DNA of 64,000 bases from Ailanthus altissimus (GCA_946807835.1 CAMPEX010000001.1:4789001-4853000), one strand, 5' to 3'. Numbered from the stretch's first letter, positions 35,641 through 47,762 are shown. Notes: generated from the sequence alone by a model not told the origin. Numbers and translations: made by a program.

Positions 35641-37318
35641 CCTAAACTTAAGTACTACTTTCCAAATGTTATCATAACTTTTGAAAGGGAAACAAACTAA
35701 GCAATGCTTCCTACGAGGACCTTAGGCCTCAAATTGAAAATAGTTATCAAAACAAGATATCTATACAAAATACCCTTGCCTTAAAAAATAAAGCTTTGAC
35801 AATTAGGAAGAAAATCACTTCCTTTAAAAGGAAGAACAAGAACGTTGCGCAAGATAGAATTCAAATTCAGAAAACATAATAAAATATATCTAAAAATAAC
35901 AATGCACATTCCAAACAGAGTAGAAAAAGAGCTGAGAAAAAGTCATCTGAGGACTCTTGTAGAAGCTCTACTAAAAAAATATGATAAGTTACAAAGTAGA
36001 TGGAGAAAAAAATACATCCAACAAAAACTCTCTCTTCAACTTAAGTATCCATCTGCCGTCATTTTATTACTATTATGCGCTTATCTTATAAATAATACTA
36101 ACTCATTCTCCACAAGAAAGCATCCATATAATGCTTATATAGGATAGTTGAGCACTCAACGGCCAGCCTCCCTTAGAAGCCTAAGCATGTGTTTTAAATT
36201 ATCACTGAGTAAAAGTCATTACATGATGATTTAAAAGACATTCACAAAACATAGTTTTCTAGTTAGATCATGTCATGGGACGAGTAAAGTGGCCCCTATT
36301 TTAAGGTTAAGATGATAAAGGAATGGTCATAGGCTTTCAGTAGAAACTCCAAAAGAAAATCTTTTACAAACTTTAAAATACTTCCTTAGAATGGGTTGCA
36401 TGCCTAGCAACCACTCTTCCTTAGAAATACCACATTAAAAAGACTTTCTTTAAAGGGTCTAGTGTCTTTACCTTTAATGCAAGTATATCAAAGTCTTCCT
36501 CAAAGAAGAAAGCACTATATCAACTTTCTTAAAAATAGAAGTAAAAGCCTTCGCTAATAGAAAGTATAACATTACAATATACTTTCACGATCAGAGGTGT
36601 AACGCTTTTTTGTAGGTAAACACTATGATTTAAAAATTATTTTCTAGAATCACATAGTATCCAACAAAAATTCCTAGGCAACTACGCCTCTACAACTTGG
36701 AAGATCAATCATGCTCATCGAACATATCCAACAAATAGAATATAATCAGAAAGTATCATTTACCTTATATGTTTTATTCAATTACCATATTCAAACTAAC
36801 ACTTTTGGGAAGTGACACCTGTCAAAATTTCTATCGTATATCTACTAGTATGTTGCAGGAAGTAATATAATGGAAGCAACAGGCTTATAACATAGAAGTA
36901 ATACTTAGCTAATTTTTTGTACATCATTTCATATGCATGCAAGTAGCATGACTTACCATCTTCTCTTATATGGATACATTATTATTATATTACATACATA
37001 GAAGCATTCTTTTACATGATACTATTTAAGGGACCAAACTACAAATGGAAGTAAATATTATTGCTTCTAGAGCAATTTAAAAAAAGAGATAGAGTGATAA
37101 TCTCGCAAATGCTCTTGATACATATCCATCCTTTATACCAAAAACATCTTCAACAGTCAAAATGACCTAATTATTAGAGCCGGTGATTCCATAAGAAGTA
37201 ATGAGAGGCATGAAATGCTTGGAAGTGGGAAATGTTCACTGTTGGAAAAAAAAAGAATGCTTTCAGAAATGCTTCCACTCCTTCACTTTTTTTTTTAAGG
37301 GGGAAGGGTGGTGGGATC
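35641..37318 (+). other. Non-coding 3' internal part of the Tat-like element
   Basis: No recognisable domain. Frames at 35845-36147 and 37201-37431 have no identifiable similarity and unconvincing composition. Ends in the polypurine tract at 37297-37316. Confidence 0.5.
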
Positions 37319-38029
37319 TGTTGGTTCCATTATTTGTATCTCAACAAGCTCGCGCATATCTTAATCCACAAGTCCATATTTTGATTTCATCTTGCAAGGT
37401 ATCTAGGTTCACTAACCCATGGGTCCTATAAATGGGTCATAGGCTTCATAGAAAAATATGAATAGATTAAAACTTAAATCCTATTCAAATTTGAATTATT
37501 TAATTATTGTTCTGCCATAAAGAAAAATTTCTTACAAGTGAAGGAATTATACTTAAATCCTTCTACATTATCTGAAATAGATTATAATTCATAATTGACT
37601 ACAATTTAATTAAATCATACTTTGATTTGAATTCATGCATTCATACCCTGATATAGATTAGGATTTACATACTATAAATAAGCATGCTATCTTAGCTCAT
37701 TATTCATTCAATTCTCTTATCATTCAGTTCCAATTTATTCAATTCAAATTCAATCATTTATGTTCCATTTTATACATTTATTACTCTCATACTTGTCTTT
37801 GAGATACTCCTCACACACTAACGCCCTCTCTTTCTGATCAAACATTAACTTAAGTGTTAGAGTATTTTTATTTATAAGAGAATAATATTTTTTTCATAAA
37901 TTTAAGAAGCAATCAAAAATAAAGAGATAATTATTTTAAAATTCTAAAATTAGGAATATTTTGTAAATTCAAGAAGTAGTCAAGAATAAGGAAATAATTA
38001 TTTTAAAATTCTATAATTGGGGAACTTCA
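37319..38029 (+). repeat. 3' LTR of the Tat-like element
   Basis: Starts TGTTGGTTCC after the purine tract and ends about GGGGAACTTCA. It is longer than the 5' LTR partly because of a 65-bp internal tandem duplication near its end (AAGAAGTAGTCAAGAATAAG..ATTCTATAATT repeats AAGAAGCAATCAAAAATAAA..ATTCTAAAATT). Confidence 0.8.
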
Positions 38030-38394
38030 TATGAAAATAAGAAAAAAAACTCACTTATTAAAAATCAATATTTATTTTACTTAGAATTTGATAAGTCACA
38101 AATACAAAGAGCATTTATAACAAACTTAATTAATTTACAAATAAAAAAAGTGAGGTATACCTTTTTTTTATAAAGAAGAGGTAATACTCAATAATCTCTC
38201 TAATCGATAATATTTGTGAAGGCTAGAGATGTGAGGGTAGTTTTGTCATTAAAATTAGAATGCCATAAATGAAGGAAAGTTTGACCAAGAAAAGGGTGGG
38301 GAAATGGGATATTTTGGGAAATATGGAAAGGTTAAGCACGAGAATAATGTTGCTAATAATAGAATGGGCCAATTCGCAATAAAAGGAAGGGACG
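38030..38394. other. Intergenic spacer
   Basis: No gene or repeat recognised between the Tat-like element and the first copy of the segment repeated at 38395, 39640 and 41875. Confidence 0.4.
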
Positions 38395-38640
38395 TTGTCA
38401 TTTGGGGAAGTTAATATTCGAGGAAGGACAGATACAAGTGCACATGGTACGGCTCATTATTAACGTTTAACGTCTGCCTGTATGTACGTACTTGGCCTTT
38501 TGGATTTTACGCGCTCTTGCCGCGTGGTAGAGCTACGAACCAGTTATATATGTAAGTGGACGGAGTGTGTAAATTACGGTCGCTCAAGACATAGGTTAAT
38601 GGCGACATCGCCCTGGCGCATGACAACTCTTAATACAACA
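38395..38640. repeat. Diverged segmental repeat, copy A
   Basis: Less AT-rich than its surroundings. Contains GAGGAAGGACAG..TGCACATGGTACGG (38415-38452) and TTTACGCGCTCTTGCCGCGTGG (38506-38527). Parts recur at 39640-39900 and 41875-42015 in the same orientation. Function unknown. Confidence 0.65.
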
Positions 38641-38886
38641 AATTCAGTTTGGATATGAACCGAATTTGAATAGATTTGAATCTTTTTCATCAAACATAGC
38701 AATAAATATTAAAAAATAATAATAATTTATATTATTTTATTATTAATTTATATTTGATATATTATTTTTTTTAAAAATAATTTAAAATATAAATTTAAGA
38801 TATTTAACATTTCTGTTCTAGAAATGAGATGGGAGACATTCTATTAATAAGTTTTATAAAAAAATTTATTGAAATTAAAAGTAATT

Positions 38887-39089
38887 GTAATGAGTAATAT
38901 TATATTTTTTAAATAATATTTTAAATATTTTATTTTAAATAATGTGTTAAATAATTATTAGATAATAAATAATATAAAATTTAAAATTATATATTATACT
39001 ATTTCATCATTTAATAATTATTTAACACATTATTTAAGATAAAAAATAAAAAAATATAATATTAAAAAAATATAAAATTATTCATTATA
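38887..39089. mobile_element. AT-rich fold-back MITE
   Basis: The left arm (AATGAGTAATATTATATTTTTT..AAATAATGTGTTAAATAATTATT) is mirrored by the right arm (AATAATTATTTAACACATTATTT..AAAATTATTCATTAT). TA dinucleotides flank it, compatible with a Tc1/mariner-type duplication, but AT-richness makes that weak. Confidence 0.6.
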
Positions 39090-39639
39090 TAATAAAACAG
39101 AAACCATTTTAGTTGGAAATAAAATATACAAAGAAATACAGATTTAAATGGTCAAAGTACAACTTATTAGAATAAATAAATCAATAAAAAGGCAAGGAGC
39201 GTAGTCAAGGGTATAATATAATGATAATCACTTTTTTTTTAATTATTTAAAACTTATATTTAAATGTTTTTCTTTAATAATATATAAATATAGTAATATT
39301 GGAGTGAGTTTTAGATGCTACTGTTTTATAGTAATTATAATTTTTTTGGGTGCATTTTTTGTCAAAAACATGGGAATTGTGCAATGAGAGTAATTTAGAT
39401 TTTTCTTGTATTTGGAATAAATATCATTCTTTTGCGTATAGGCACTACATCTCGTTAGATGCTGACATACAAATTGTGCAATAGTGCTAATCCATCAGTC
39501 AGCTCGTACAAATTTCTTACTTTTAAGTTAAAATAGAACTCTATTTGGGTGTAATTGATATGTAAATAGTGAAATAATACCACAAATTACTTTAAAAATT
39601 ATAAGACTTCATACCTGTTTGTGGGAATTTTTTTTTTTT
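39090..39639. other. AT-rich intergenic DNA
   Basis: No credible frame, no repeat recognised apart from short homopolymer runs (for example T-runs at 39231-39240 and 39630-39641). Confidence 0.4.
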
Positions 39640-39910
39640 TTTGTTTTTTCGTGCTCTTGCCGCGTGGTGAGTGACGAACCAACCATAGATCTGGAAGGTG
39701 AATGTGGACAAAGTATGATTTAAATATTTGAATTCACATGGCATCATCGTAAAGCACATGGCATTGACGCATCACCTCTCTCAATATGAAATTCAGATTG
39801 CAAGTTGGAGATTGTGAGAATATGAAAGGCCGAGAATGGGACAACCAAATGAAACAATATCGTTTGGAGGAAGGAACATTTGATTTGAGGATGGATTTTT
39901 TAAGAGAGAG
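39640..39910. repeat. Diverged segmental repeat, copy B
   Basis: CGTGCTCTTGCCGCGTGGTGAG (39650-39671) followed by GACGAACCA and AAGGTGAATGTGGAC parallels copy A from 38509, and GGAGGAAGGAAC near 39865-39880 parallels the start of copies A and C. The frame at 39734-39973 on the minus strand crosses this repeat and has no recognisable domain. Confidence 0.6.
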
Positions 39911-40199
39911 AAAAATAAGGAAAATTTTTACTATTGACCTCTTTTTGAGATAATTTTTTTTAACTACAGTCAAAATTTTTATATTTTAATAACAAAAGAT
40001 ATAATACTTTTTTTTATTTTACCCTTATTTATATAATTTATAAAAATATATATATTTTAATTTATTTTAATTAATTAATTTAATTAATAAATTTAACCAA
40101 AAATTTATTTTTATGAGAAATATTAAAAATTAATTATTTAAATAAAATATTATTTAAAAAATAATTATAATTTTTAAAAAAAAAAAATCTATAGTGTCG

Positions 40200-40231
40200 G
40201 TTGGCCAACAAGCGCTTGTTAGTTGGCCAAC
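40200..40231. repeat. Imperfect palindrome with TTGGCCAA arms
   Basis: TTGGCCAACA-AGCGCT-TGTTAGTTGGCCAA is symmetric about AGCGCT apart from a 4-nt insertion. Related phrases (TTGTTGGCCAACCAATGAGC) recur at 41105-41158 and 41587-41596, so this motif brackets the interior of the long-TIR element. Confidence 0.6.
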
Positions 40232-41057
40232 GACATGCAAATAATTTCTTTTAAATTATTTATTTTTAAAAAATGTATAAAATTTTAAATTATTTAATTT
40301 AAAAATTATTTTTTTTATAAAATTAATAATTTCCTTTTTGTCATTAATTTATATTTATATTTTGTTTCTAAATTATTTAATTTAAAAATTTTATAAATTA
40401 TAAAAAAATATATTTTTTAATTTATTTTAATTATTTTATTAAAAACATTTGATCAAAAAGAGAAGTAGTTAAAATTAATTATTTACATTAACATTATTAT
40501 AAAATATATTAAAAACATATTTTTGTATAGTTTATAAAAATATTTTTTTAATTTGTTTTAATTATTTTAATTAATAAATTTTAATCAAAAATTATAAAAA
40601 ATTCCCAATATAAATTAATTTGTTAAAAATTGAAATTATAAAAAAAATTATTATAAAATTAAAAAAAAATACAGCATGCAAAGTGTGCACTTTGCGAAAG
40701 AAATTATTATTTAAACTAATTATTTATAACTAATTAATTTTTATTTATTTAAATTTAATTTTTTAAACAATTAATATATTTGATTTGATTAAGATTTTAT
40801 TTTTTAATTAATTTAATAATTTATTTAAAATTTAAAATTTTCATTTTGACGAGGGGATTCAATGGTCAAAATATGCACAATGATAATATTAAAAACATCT
40901 GAGAAAAAAATATTAAAATAATTATTAGTTTAATATAATTATATATATAATAACTAAAAACAATACAAAATATTGATTAAAATTAAATTATTTAGGCACA
41001 ATTTTAATATTTATAATTAAATAAATTAAATAAATTTTTTTTCAAAAAACCTTAACA

Positions 41058-41079
41058 AAAATTGCCACGTGGCAATTTT
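41058..41079. repeat. Perfect 22-bp palindrome containing a G-box core
   Basis: A perfect palindrome centred on CACGTG (41066-41071), with TTGCCACGTGGCAA at its core and AAAATT/AATTTT arms. CACGTG is the core bound by plant bZIP and bHLH factors; whether it acts here is unknown. Confidence 0.75.
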
Positions 41080-41158
41080 AGAGCTCACATTGTGTGCCAA
41101 TGAGTGCGAGTTGGTTGGCTAATGAGCGCTTGTTGGCCAACCAATGAGCACTCGTTGG

Positions 41159-41586
41159 TAAGGGTGAGTAATTTTAAGTTTGGGTCGGGTTTGAGAATTC
41201 TCGACCCCTACTCGAACCCGATCGGGACACCGAAATGTGTCCCATTCGAGTCAAAAAATCTTGATTTTTTTTTAAAAAATTATTTTGAAACGACGTAATT
41301 TTGATTCAGGTTCGAGACGGATCAGGATAATTCAGGATGGTTAGGGTCAAGTTTTGAACAATTTGGGATGATTCGAGTCGGAATCGGGACGGATTCGGGA
41401 CAATTTGGGATGGTTTGGGTTCGGTTTGAGACGAGTCGGATTCAGAATGGTTTGGGTTAGGGACGAGTCAAAAATTCCCGTTTGGGACAATAAATTCTGT
41501 CCTAAACGAGTTTCGAACCCATTCTTATTTCCGTCCTGACTCGAAATTTTAGGACGGGTCGGGTTCAAAAATAATGTCCACCCCTA
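41159..41586. mobile_element. hAT-type MITE (copy 2), reverse orientation
   Basis: Begins TAAGGGTGAGTAAT and ends AATGTCCACCCCTA, flanked by the perfect 8-bp duplication CTCGTTGG (41151-41158 and 41587-41594). It is the reverse-oriented relative of 1212-1695, with the same interior of degenerate 10-11-bp units (variants of ATTCGGGACGG and AATTTGGGATGG). The frames at 41104-41298 and 41347-41568 only read through these units. Confidence 0.9.
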
Positions 41587-41874
41587 CTCGTTGGCCATAT
41601 ATAGATATTTTTAAAAATATTATAATTATTTTTTAAATAAATTTTTATGTAAATAATAAATTTTTATTATTTCTCATAAAAATAAATTTTTGATTAAATT
41701 AATTAATTAAAATAAATTAAACATATATATATTTTTACAGATTATACAAATAAAAGTAAAATGAAAAATATTTATATCTTTAGTCATTAAAATATAAAAA
41801 TTTAATTTATAATAATAAAAACTTTTTTCCTAAAAAAAGTTAATAGTGCAAATTTCTAGAAAAGTAAATAAAGC

Positions 41875-42015
41875 ATTTGAGGGAGGACGATTCAACTGCA
41901 CGTGGTACGGTTTAATGCTTATTATTTAAATAAGACCTGTTACCACGTGACTACGATTTTTCTTTTACGCACTCTTGACGCGTGTTGACTATCGACCACG
42001 CTCGCTCAACACATC
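41875..42015. repeat. Diverged segmental repeat, copy C
   Basis: GAGGGAGGACGATTCAACTGCACGTGGTACGG (41879-41910, split here only for reference to copy A) and TTTACGCACTCTTGACGCGTG (41965-41985) repeat the two landmarks of copy A. Contains two CACGTG cores (41898-41903 and 41943-41948). Confidence 0.6.
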
Positions 42016-42694
42016 GTTTTTCAGTTTTATTTTTTCTTTTAATTTTATCTTTCAAGAATTGCTCAACGTAGAAATAGCTGGTTTTTAAAATTTATTTTTT
42101 GGGACAAACATAACCACACATAGTTTGGTGGTTGTATTTTTCACTTCTTTAATGGTGTCATTTATTTAAGGTAGTTTGACAAATGAAGATTAGATACAAT
42201 CAGAAATTTTTGCTTTAGTAAAGACTGATTGAAGTTAAGATATAATCAGAAAATTGGGGCATCAATTTCTCCATGATTGCTGAGGTTGAAACAGAATACA
42301 CATGAATTGTAATATAAATATCGAACTTACTACATTAAAATTTGAAATTTTATAAAACGTCAAAAATCAACGTTCGACTGCCAAATGCAAATGTACAGAG
42401 ATCACTAGACCTACAAAAGGGGAAACGTAGTCCATCCCTCCGGCAATTGGAATCATCAGTTTCACCAGAATCAAGCATATTCTCAAATTTATCAATTGCT
42501 TTTGCTTTGCTGATAATTTTGACCTCCATGAGAAAGCAAACATTAAGTAAATGAAAAAATAGCAGAAAGGTCCCACTTCTACTAATAAGTTTCTCCATGA
42601 TCTACACTACTGTATTAGAAAACTCTTCAACTATTACACATTCTTGGCAAATCTGAGGCAAGAAATAAAGGAATCGGTGCAGCACAAGGACTCC
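42016..42694. other. Spacer and probable 3' UTR of the U2B'' gene
   Basis: Non-coding on both strands by inspection. The part nearest 42694 should contain the 3' UTR of the minus-strand U2B'' gene. Small frames at 42342-42598 show no domain. Confidence 0.45.
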
Positions 42695-45600
42695 TCATTT
42701 CTTGGCGAAAGTGATGGCCATGGGATTCTGCGGGGTGATTTTGAAACCCTGAAGGGCCTGCATGGCCATGGATGACTGCACATCATCTTCAAATTCTACA
42801 AAGGCAATACCTGGCTTTGCTTCAATCATTCGAACTTCCTTAAATCCCGGATACTGCTGGAAGAGCATTTCAAGCATAGAGCCAGTGGTTTCATGTGGCA
42901 AGTTCTGTATGAATAGTATATTGTTTGGTGCAACAGCTTCTTGTGTACCTGCATTTCGGACAGATGCCTGCACAAAATACACAAAATCTACTATAAGCGA
43001 AACCTTTTGAGGAGCTTCTGAAGCTCATGCACATTTGTTCAGATGGTAGACGTAAGGCATGGCTGATGGATAACTGCAAGATATTGCAAGTGGAATCAGT
43101 GGTCCACTATTCTCATCCATGACATCTACAGTTCATTGATACATCCAAAGAGATGGATAACAGAAAAGCAACCCACCACTAGCAAGCCACCTCAGAGACA
43201 TATCGCAGAGAGACACAGAGATATCCTAATGTAGCATTAAAATTAATCCACACAGCAAACTTACCGCTGGGCCACCATTACTTTCAGCATTTTTGCCATT
43301 AGCCATAGCAGATTGCTGTGCTTCTTCAACACGTCTCTTTCGTTCAGCTGCAGATGCAAGAAAATTGCACATAAACAAACTAGATGTTAAAATGGGCAAT
43401 ACAATAACAATTATCTTTTAACAGAAAGTTTTGAGGGAAAACAAAGATGTTTTTGTCAGATTTAACAAAATTTAATTCAATACTTAGGTCCACGACTTCT
43501 CAAAGGTTTAAGGAATTTTACTCTTAGCCATAATATACAGTTCAAAAGCATTTTGGAGCATTTACTGGTCCACGAATCATGATTTCAAATTTGCAAAGAA
43601 TAATCATTTTGCCTTGCAAGAGAACAATGTTCTGTTATACCAGCCAATCCACAGATCCTTCTTTCAGTGCATATTGTCAGATAATCAATCGACCTACCTC
43701 ACATTGCGAGCAATTTTATTCAACAATGCAATCTCATATCAATCCACTGATATGTTAATTCAGTTTGAACACTAAGCTATTGACTAAAGATTAAACTTAT
43801 CATGCATATTGTTCAGCATCTCAAAGAATAATTTAGTGACAAACTGGACAGATTCTCTTGAAACTTGGTAAGAATAAATAAAATGTTAGTATATACTGAA
43901 GAACATTTTGATTGATCAAAATGGAAGATATACTCAATACACACCTTTTTCTTCTTGCTTTTTTTTCTTTTCTCTTGGAACAAAGCTGCCATCGGCTTTA
44001 GCAACACAATCGGACTTTGATTTTGCATATTGTATTCTCTGCACCACATACACCATATACAAGGTCATATTCAGAAATCAATTCTGACCAAGTTTGCAAA
44101 TAAAAGTATAGCATAAGACATATAATTGGTACTGCAAAGTGTTTCAAGAAACAAAAGGCATCATGCCTTCAATCTTTCATACTGGTCAGTGATCTAGCAC
44201 AAGTACCAAAATTCTCTATTAGGTTTGAAATTTACATTGTATGAGTCATGCAGAGCAAGAATAATCAAAGTTTGCAAAACATGGAAACCATCAGAAGTGT
44301 CATTATGACACATTTATCAGGTAAAAGAATCATAATACTAAATTTTTTACTCAAATTGAAGAGATGTCCTCATAAATAGATGCATCATGGAGCATTTGGA
44401 GCTTATACCCAGAAGGGATTTCTTCTAGTGAGGCTACGAGAAGAGAGGTTTAATGCATCAGCAATGTTACTAAAGACATGCTAACATAAATCAAACTAGA
44501 AAAGTTGTCAGCAAACGTAACTAAGACATGCTTTTCAGGAAAGGCTTCGGTAAGAGAGATCAAGTGTTTCCAACAATCACAAGTTTCCAAACTTCTCAAG
44601 GAAGTCTCAAATCACAGGATCCATTTACAAGTGGATGCTATCCAATTTATTAAAGTATGTTATCTCATAGGAATTCTTTAGTTACCTTATTGCCTTAAAT
44701 GATTCTCTCAACATTCTTAAAAGTGCTAACAAATCAAGCTCTTTTCATTTTGCCACCAAAATCATGTCCAGGTAATAGAAAAGACACTGGCAGGGGCACA
44801 AGAAGCGTCTCTACAAATAACCTTCATTTCCATAAACCAAAGTGACAAATTCCTATACATTTAGAGTTGCTCCTGAAATATTCTTTTCAGCGAGATCTAG
44901 GATATGGAAAATCAGAAGCTTGCATCATTGCTTAGAGATTTATTGACTGAACAAAATAGATTGCATATGTAGCATCCAAAGATACCACTTTTGACTCCTA
45001 TCTATGTCAAAATATTATCCTCAAGTAGACAATAATTCTAAATCGTGAATCACGCAAATTGCAATGATTTTTATGTGCAGAGGTAGGTATGGCATGCTTA
45101 ACAAGAATCAAGCAATTTCCAACTGAAATTCTTGTATAGTGTTGTAAGGAAAAAGTTCACCACATATTTGCATGTTGGGAGCATAAAAAATAAATTTAAA
45201 AAAGAAAAATAAAAAGGAAAGGAAAACAAAGGAAGAACAAGAGGATGTACATACTTTGTAGTAAGTAACAAAATGATTCCAGTAACAATGAAGAGATCCA
45301 ATGAAGATAACTAATAGCACTACAATTACCAACATATTTCTTAATCTCAATAAATAATGAAAAATTTAGGAATTAATTTTTAAACAAGAACTAAGTGGAC
45401 AGGCAATTCGCAATTAGTTAAAAAAAATTTAAAAACTTAATGCATGCATCCACAGACCATACACGAGCACAGCAGTTAATACAGAAAGAAGTAATTGGGG
45501 TTACTAAAACGCACCATAGGCTTATCATAAAATGGAAAATTCTGCATTTGCCGCACTGCATTACTGGCAGCTGTCACTTCACTAAACACAACCCATGCTT

Positions 45601-46368
45601 GTCCTCGAAGCTTGGGTGTCTTCAAGGCAACAACATCCAAGATCCTTCCATATTGAGAGAACAAAAAATAAAGGGACCGCTTCAATTCTGCCAAAGAAAC
45701 AAAATCAGCACATGACATTAATCCCAAGCTAAGTTGAACACTAGGAGAAAGCCAGATTAGATATCCAAATATACATGCAAAAACTACGTCTAGAAATCCA
45801 ATATTTGGCAAGTCCAAAATGAAGTTTTAAAACAATGCAAACTCACTGTAAGAATAATAATATCTAATATTTTTCCAGCAAATAAATGTAACGTTTAAGC
45901 AAAGGCATAAAATGAAGTTTCAGGAATAGGACATAAGTGCGATGCAACTAGTATTGATTATTTGCAGTCAATAAAAAGGCTATGGAATAAAAACAAACAA
46001 ACGCAAGCAATTCATACACGTAAAATGCCTAAATTAAAACTTGACAAAGTCGTGGAATCAAATTATTGTAAGTTAACTACCCTACACTACTTATAATTTA
46101 AACACTAAAATTCAACTCTAAAGCCATTATGCAACCGCACAAATCAGGTAAGTAAAATTACTAAGACAATGCAGTAGAAATAATTAAATTAAAAACATAA
46201 ACAAAAACCAAAACCCTAGTAGCACAAAACCCAAAGCAAGCTTACTTATACTAGAGGTTAAAAAAGAAAACGAGAGAAGCGAGAGGGTCAGTTACCTTCT
46301 TTCTTGAGCTTTTCATTGAGATTTTTAATGTAAATACTTTGATTAGGAGGTATGTCTCCAGTAATCAT
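42695..46368 (-). CDS. U2B'': U2 small nuclear ribonucleoprotein B'' (five coding exons)
   Basis: Five exons join without frame error to 231 codons plus stop: 46368-46296, 45687-45515, 44038-43945, 43347-43265 and 42967-42695; all introns are GT-AG (about 608, 1476, 597 and 297 bp). Start is the ATG of [20 protein letters not shown]1 spans residues about 11-83 with RNP2 IYIKNL (12-17) and RNP1 RGQAWVVF (52-59); a basic, charged linker follows ([22 protein letters not shown], about 104-127); RRM2 runs about 157-231 with RNP2 LFIQNL (159-164) and RNP1 PGIAFVEF (193-200), ending ITFAKK. The U1A/U2B'' family has this two-RRM plan, and the length equals the plant protein. In the nucleus U2B'' binds U2 snRNA stem-loop IV together with U2A' in the spliceosome. 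No damage seen. It may be closer to U1A in name only; the close match to plant U2B'' favours this call. Confidence 0.95.
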
Positions 46369-47649
46369 CGTTATTCTCACTCTGTTCTGAAACTCTAAGC
46401 TTTGAACCCCAAAAACCCAGACAGAACAGAACAAGAGAGAATTTTGCGAGAATGGGTGAGGAACTGAGAAAATCAATTGAGATTCGGACCGGGAACTAAG
46501 CCCTACCCTAATATTTTGCTCCCGTTTATTTGGGCCTTCACTGTTTGTAAAATTACATTCTCTTCTTGTTTAAATATACCCTGATTGCTAAGTACACCCC
46601 AAGAGGATAGAATCAATCACAACTGGGGTTAATTTCACTTTAACCCGTTAAGAATTTATAAACATCAACTTGCCCCCATTCTTCTGTGAATCAATTAACC
46701 CTTTCTATTATCATTATATTTACCTATATACCCTTGGATATGTTTACTTTAACGTAAACAATTAACAATTTGAGAGCACATTGATAACTTACAAATGAAT
46801 TGGAGGTAAGTTAATGTTATTGATTCTTTTCAGGGTAAAAGTTTATTAAGCCTTGTAATTTCTAAATGAATTGCTAATCTTTATAGTTAGATATCTATAG
46901 AAACCTTGCCTAAAGTAGTCTAATTTAGTACAACTTGGATATTTGCATCTAAAGAAGGCCACTTTTGCACTGAAATGAGTAAAATCTTCTCTAAAATATG
47001 AGAGAAATCTACTCCCATGAATGAATTAATTTCTAAATGAATTTATATTAATTCATTATTTGTCTTAGGAACAATTTGGCACAAAGGTCTTAAGGATTTT
47101 GAAGCTACATTTGTTGTGAGGTGGAAATACTTGTTGTGCAGTACAAGTTGAGAAAATTGAGTGTTTCGTAAACATTTAGGTACATATGAAGTAATAAATA
47201 ATGTATAACTATTACGTTTTTAAAGTTAAATTAAAGCATCTCTACGCTAAATGAATCCTCAATTTTTAGTTTTAAGGGTATTTGTTTTTTCCTTTTTACC
47301 TTCAATATGTTTTTTCTTTTGTAATATCTCTTGCAGTGTTATTTATTTAGTTAATTGTACATAAAAATGTTGAATTTCCATCTTCCTTTACAAATGCTCT
47401 TATTTATCAAAACGATCGGCACGAAAATTTGACTAACCGAGAAAAGAAAAATAAAAATAAAGAGATTTGTTGATAAAAAAAAGAGATTTCTTTTGTTTGT
47501 TTGTAGAAACAAAAAGAGAAAGAAATATGAAACTCCCTACAAGAATAGGGGTTTTTTGTGATTGGTGTTGCGACGGCCATCTTAGCTGTCACAAAAAATT
47601 AAAAGAAACGACGTCATTTGGATTAAAACAAAATTTAACAAAGATATAA
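46369..47649. other. 5' flank of U2B'' and intergenic DNA
   Basis: 46369-46500 probably holds the 5' UTR and start region of the minus-strand U2B'' gene. The rest is non-coding. Frames at 47407-47649 are low complexity. With the CT-rich tract that starts at 47650 on the plus strand, this interval could be a divergent promoter region. Confidence 0.45.
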
Positions 47650-47762
47650 GTCCTCGTTTGACTTTTATTTCATCGTCTTCTACTCTTCTCTATCGTTTTC
47701 TCTACTCTTCATCTCAATTTCATCGTTTTCTTTACAAGAAAATCACAGCTTCAGTTTCAAGG
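47650..47762 (+). other. Possible 5' UTR exon of a plus-strand gene
   Basis: CT-rich leader-like sequence (repeated TCATCGTCTTCTACTCTTC, TCATCGTTTTC) ends TTTCAAG followed by GTAATC, a plausible splice donor. This composition is typical of plant 5' UTRs. No coding frame. Inference from composition only. Confidence 0.35.

Larger units (their letters stand above)
25471..38029 (+). mobile_element. Gutted Tat-like Ty3 retrotransposon with nested Copia element
   Basis: Left LTR 25471-26100 and right LTR 37319-38029 are related (TGTTGGT.., TCCACAAGTCCA..TTTTGATT, CCCATGGGT.CC, GGTCATAGGCTTCAT, GATTATAATTCATAATTGACTA). A primer site with TGGCGCCGTCTGTG (26102-26115) follows the left LTR, and a polypurine tract AAGGGGGAAGGGTGGTGGGA (37297-37316) precedes the right one. 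The 5-bp flanks (GATGG, TATGA) match only partly. No gag or pol domain survives. A 227-bp tandem array near the 3' end resembles the 3'-region tandem repeats known from Tat/Ogre elements, which is the basis for the Tat-like label. A complete Copia element (28003-34532) sits inside the array. Confidence 0.8.
39922..41855. mobile_element. Large element with long (about 270-bp) terminal inverted repeats
   Basis: 39922-40195 (AAATTTTTACTATTGACC...AATTATAATTTTTAAAAA) matches the reverse complement of about 41597-41855 (ending ...GTTAATAGTGCAAATTT) over most of its length with moderate divergence. The interior is AT-rich, non-coding, and carries palindromes plus a nested hAT MITE (41159-41586). Long inverted repeats of this size suggest a non-autonomous Mutator-like or fold-back element. 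The flanks (AAAAATAAGG / CTAGAAAAG) do not give a clean 9-bp duplication, so superfamily is open. Confidence 0.65.

Noticed and set aside
35845..36147. 100-aa plus-strand basic frame
   Set aside because: No similarity recognised, in dead internal DNA of the Tat-like element; composition is that of an AT-rich chance frame.
45108..45350. Hydrophobic minus-strand frame that could look like a membrane protein
   Set aside because: It lies in intron 2 of U2B'' and is T-rich antisense sequence with no domain.
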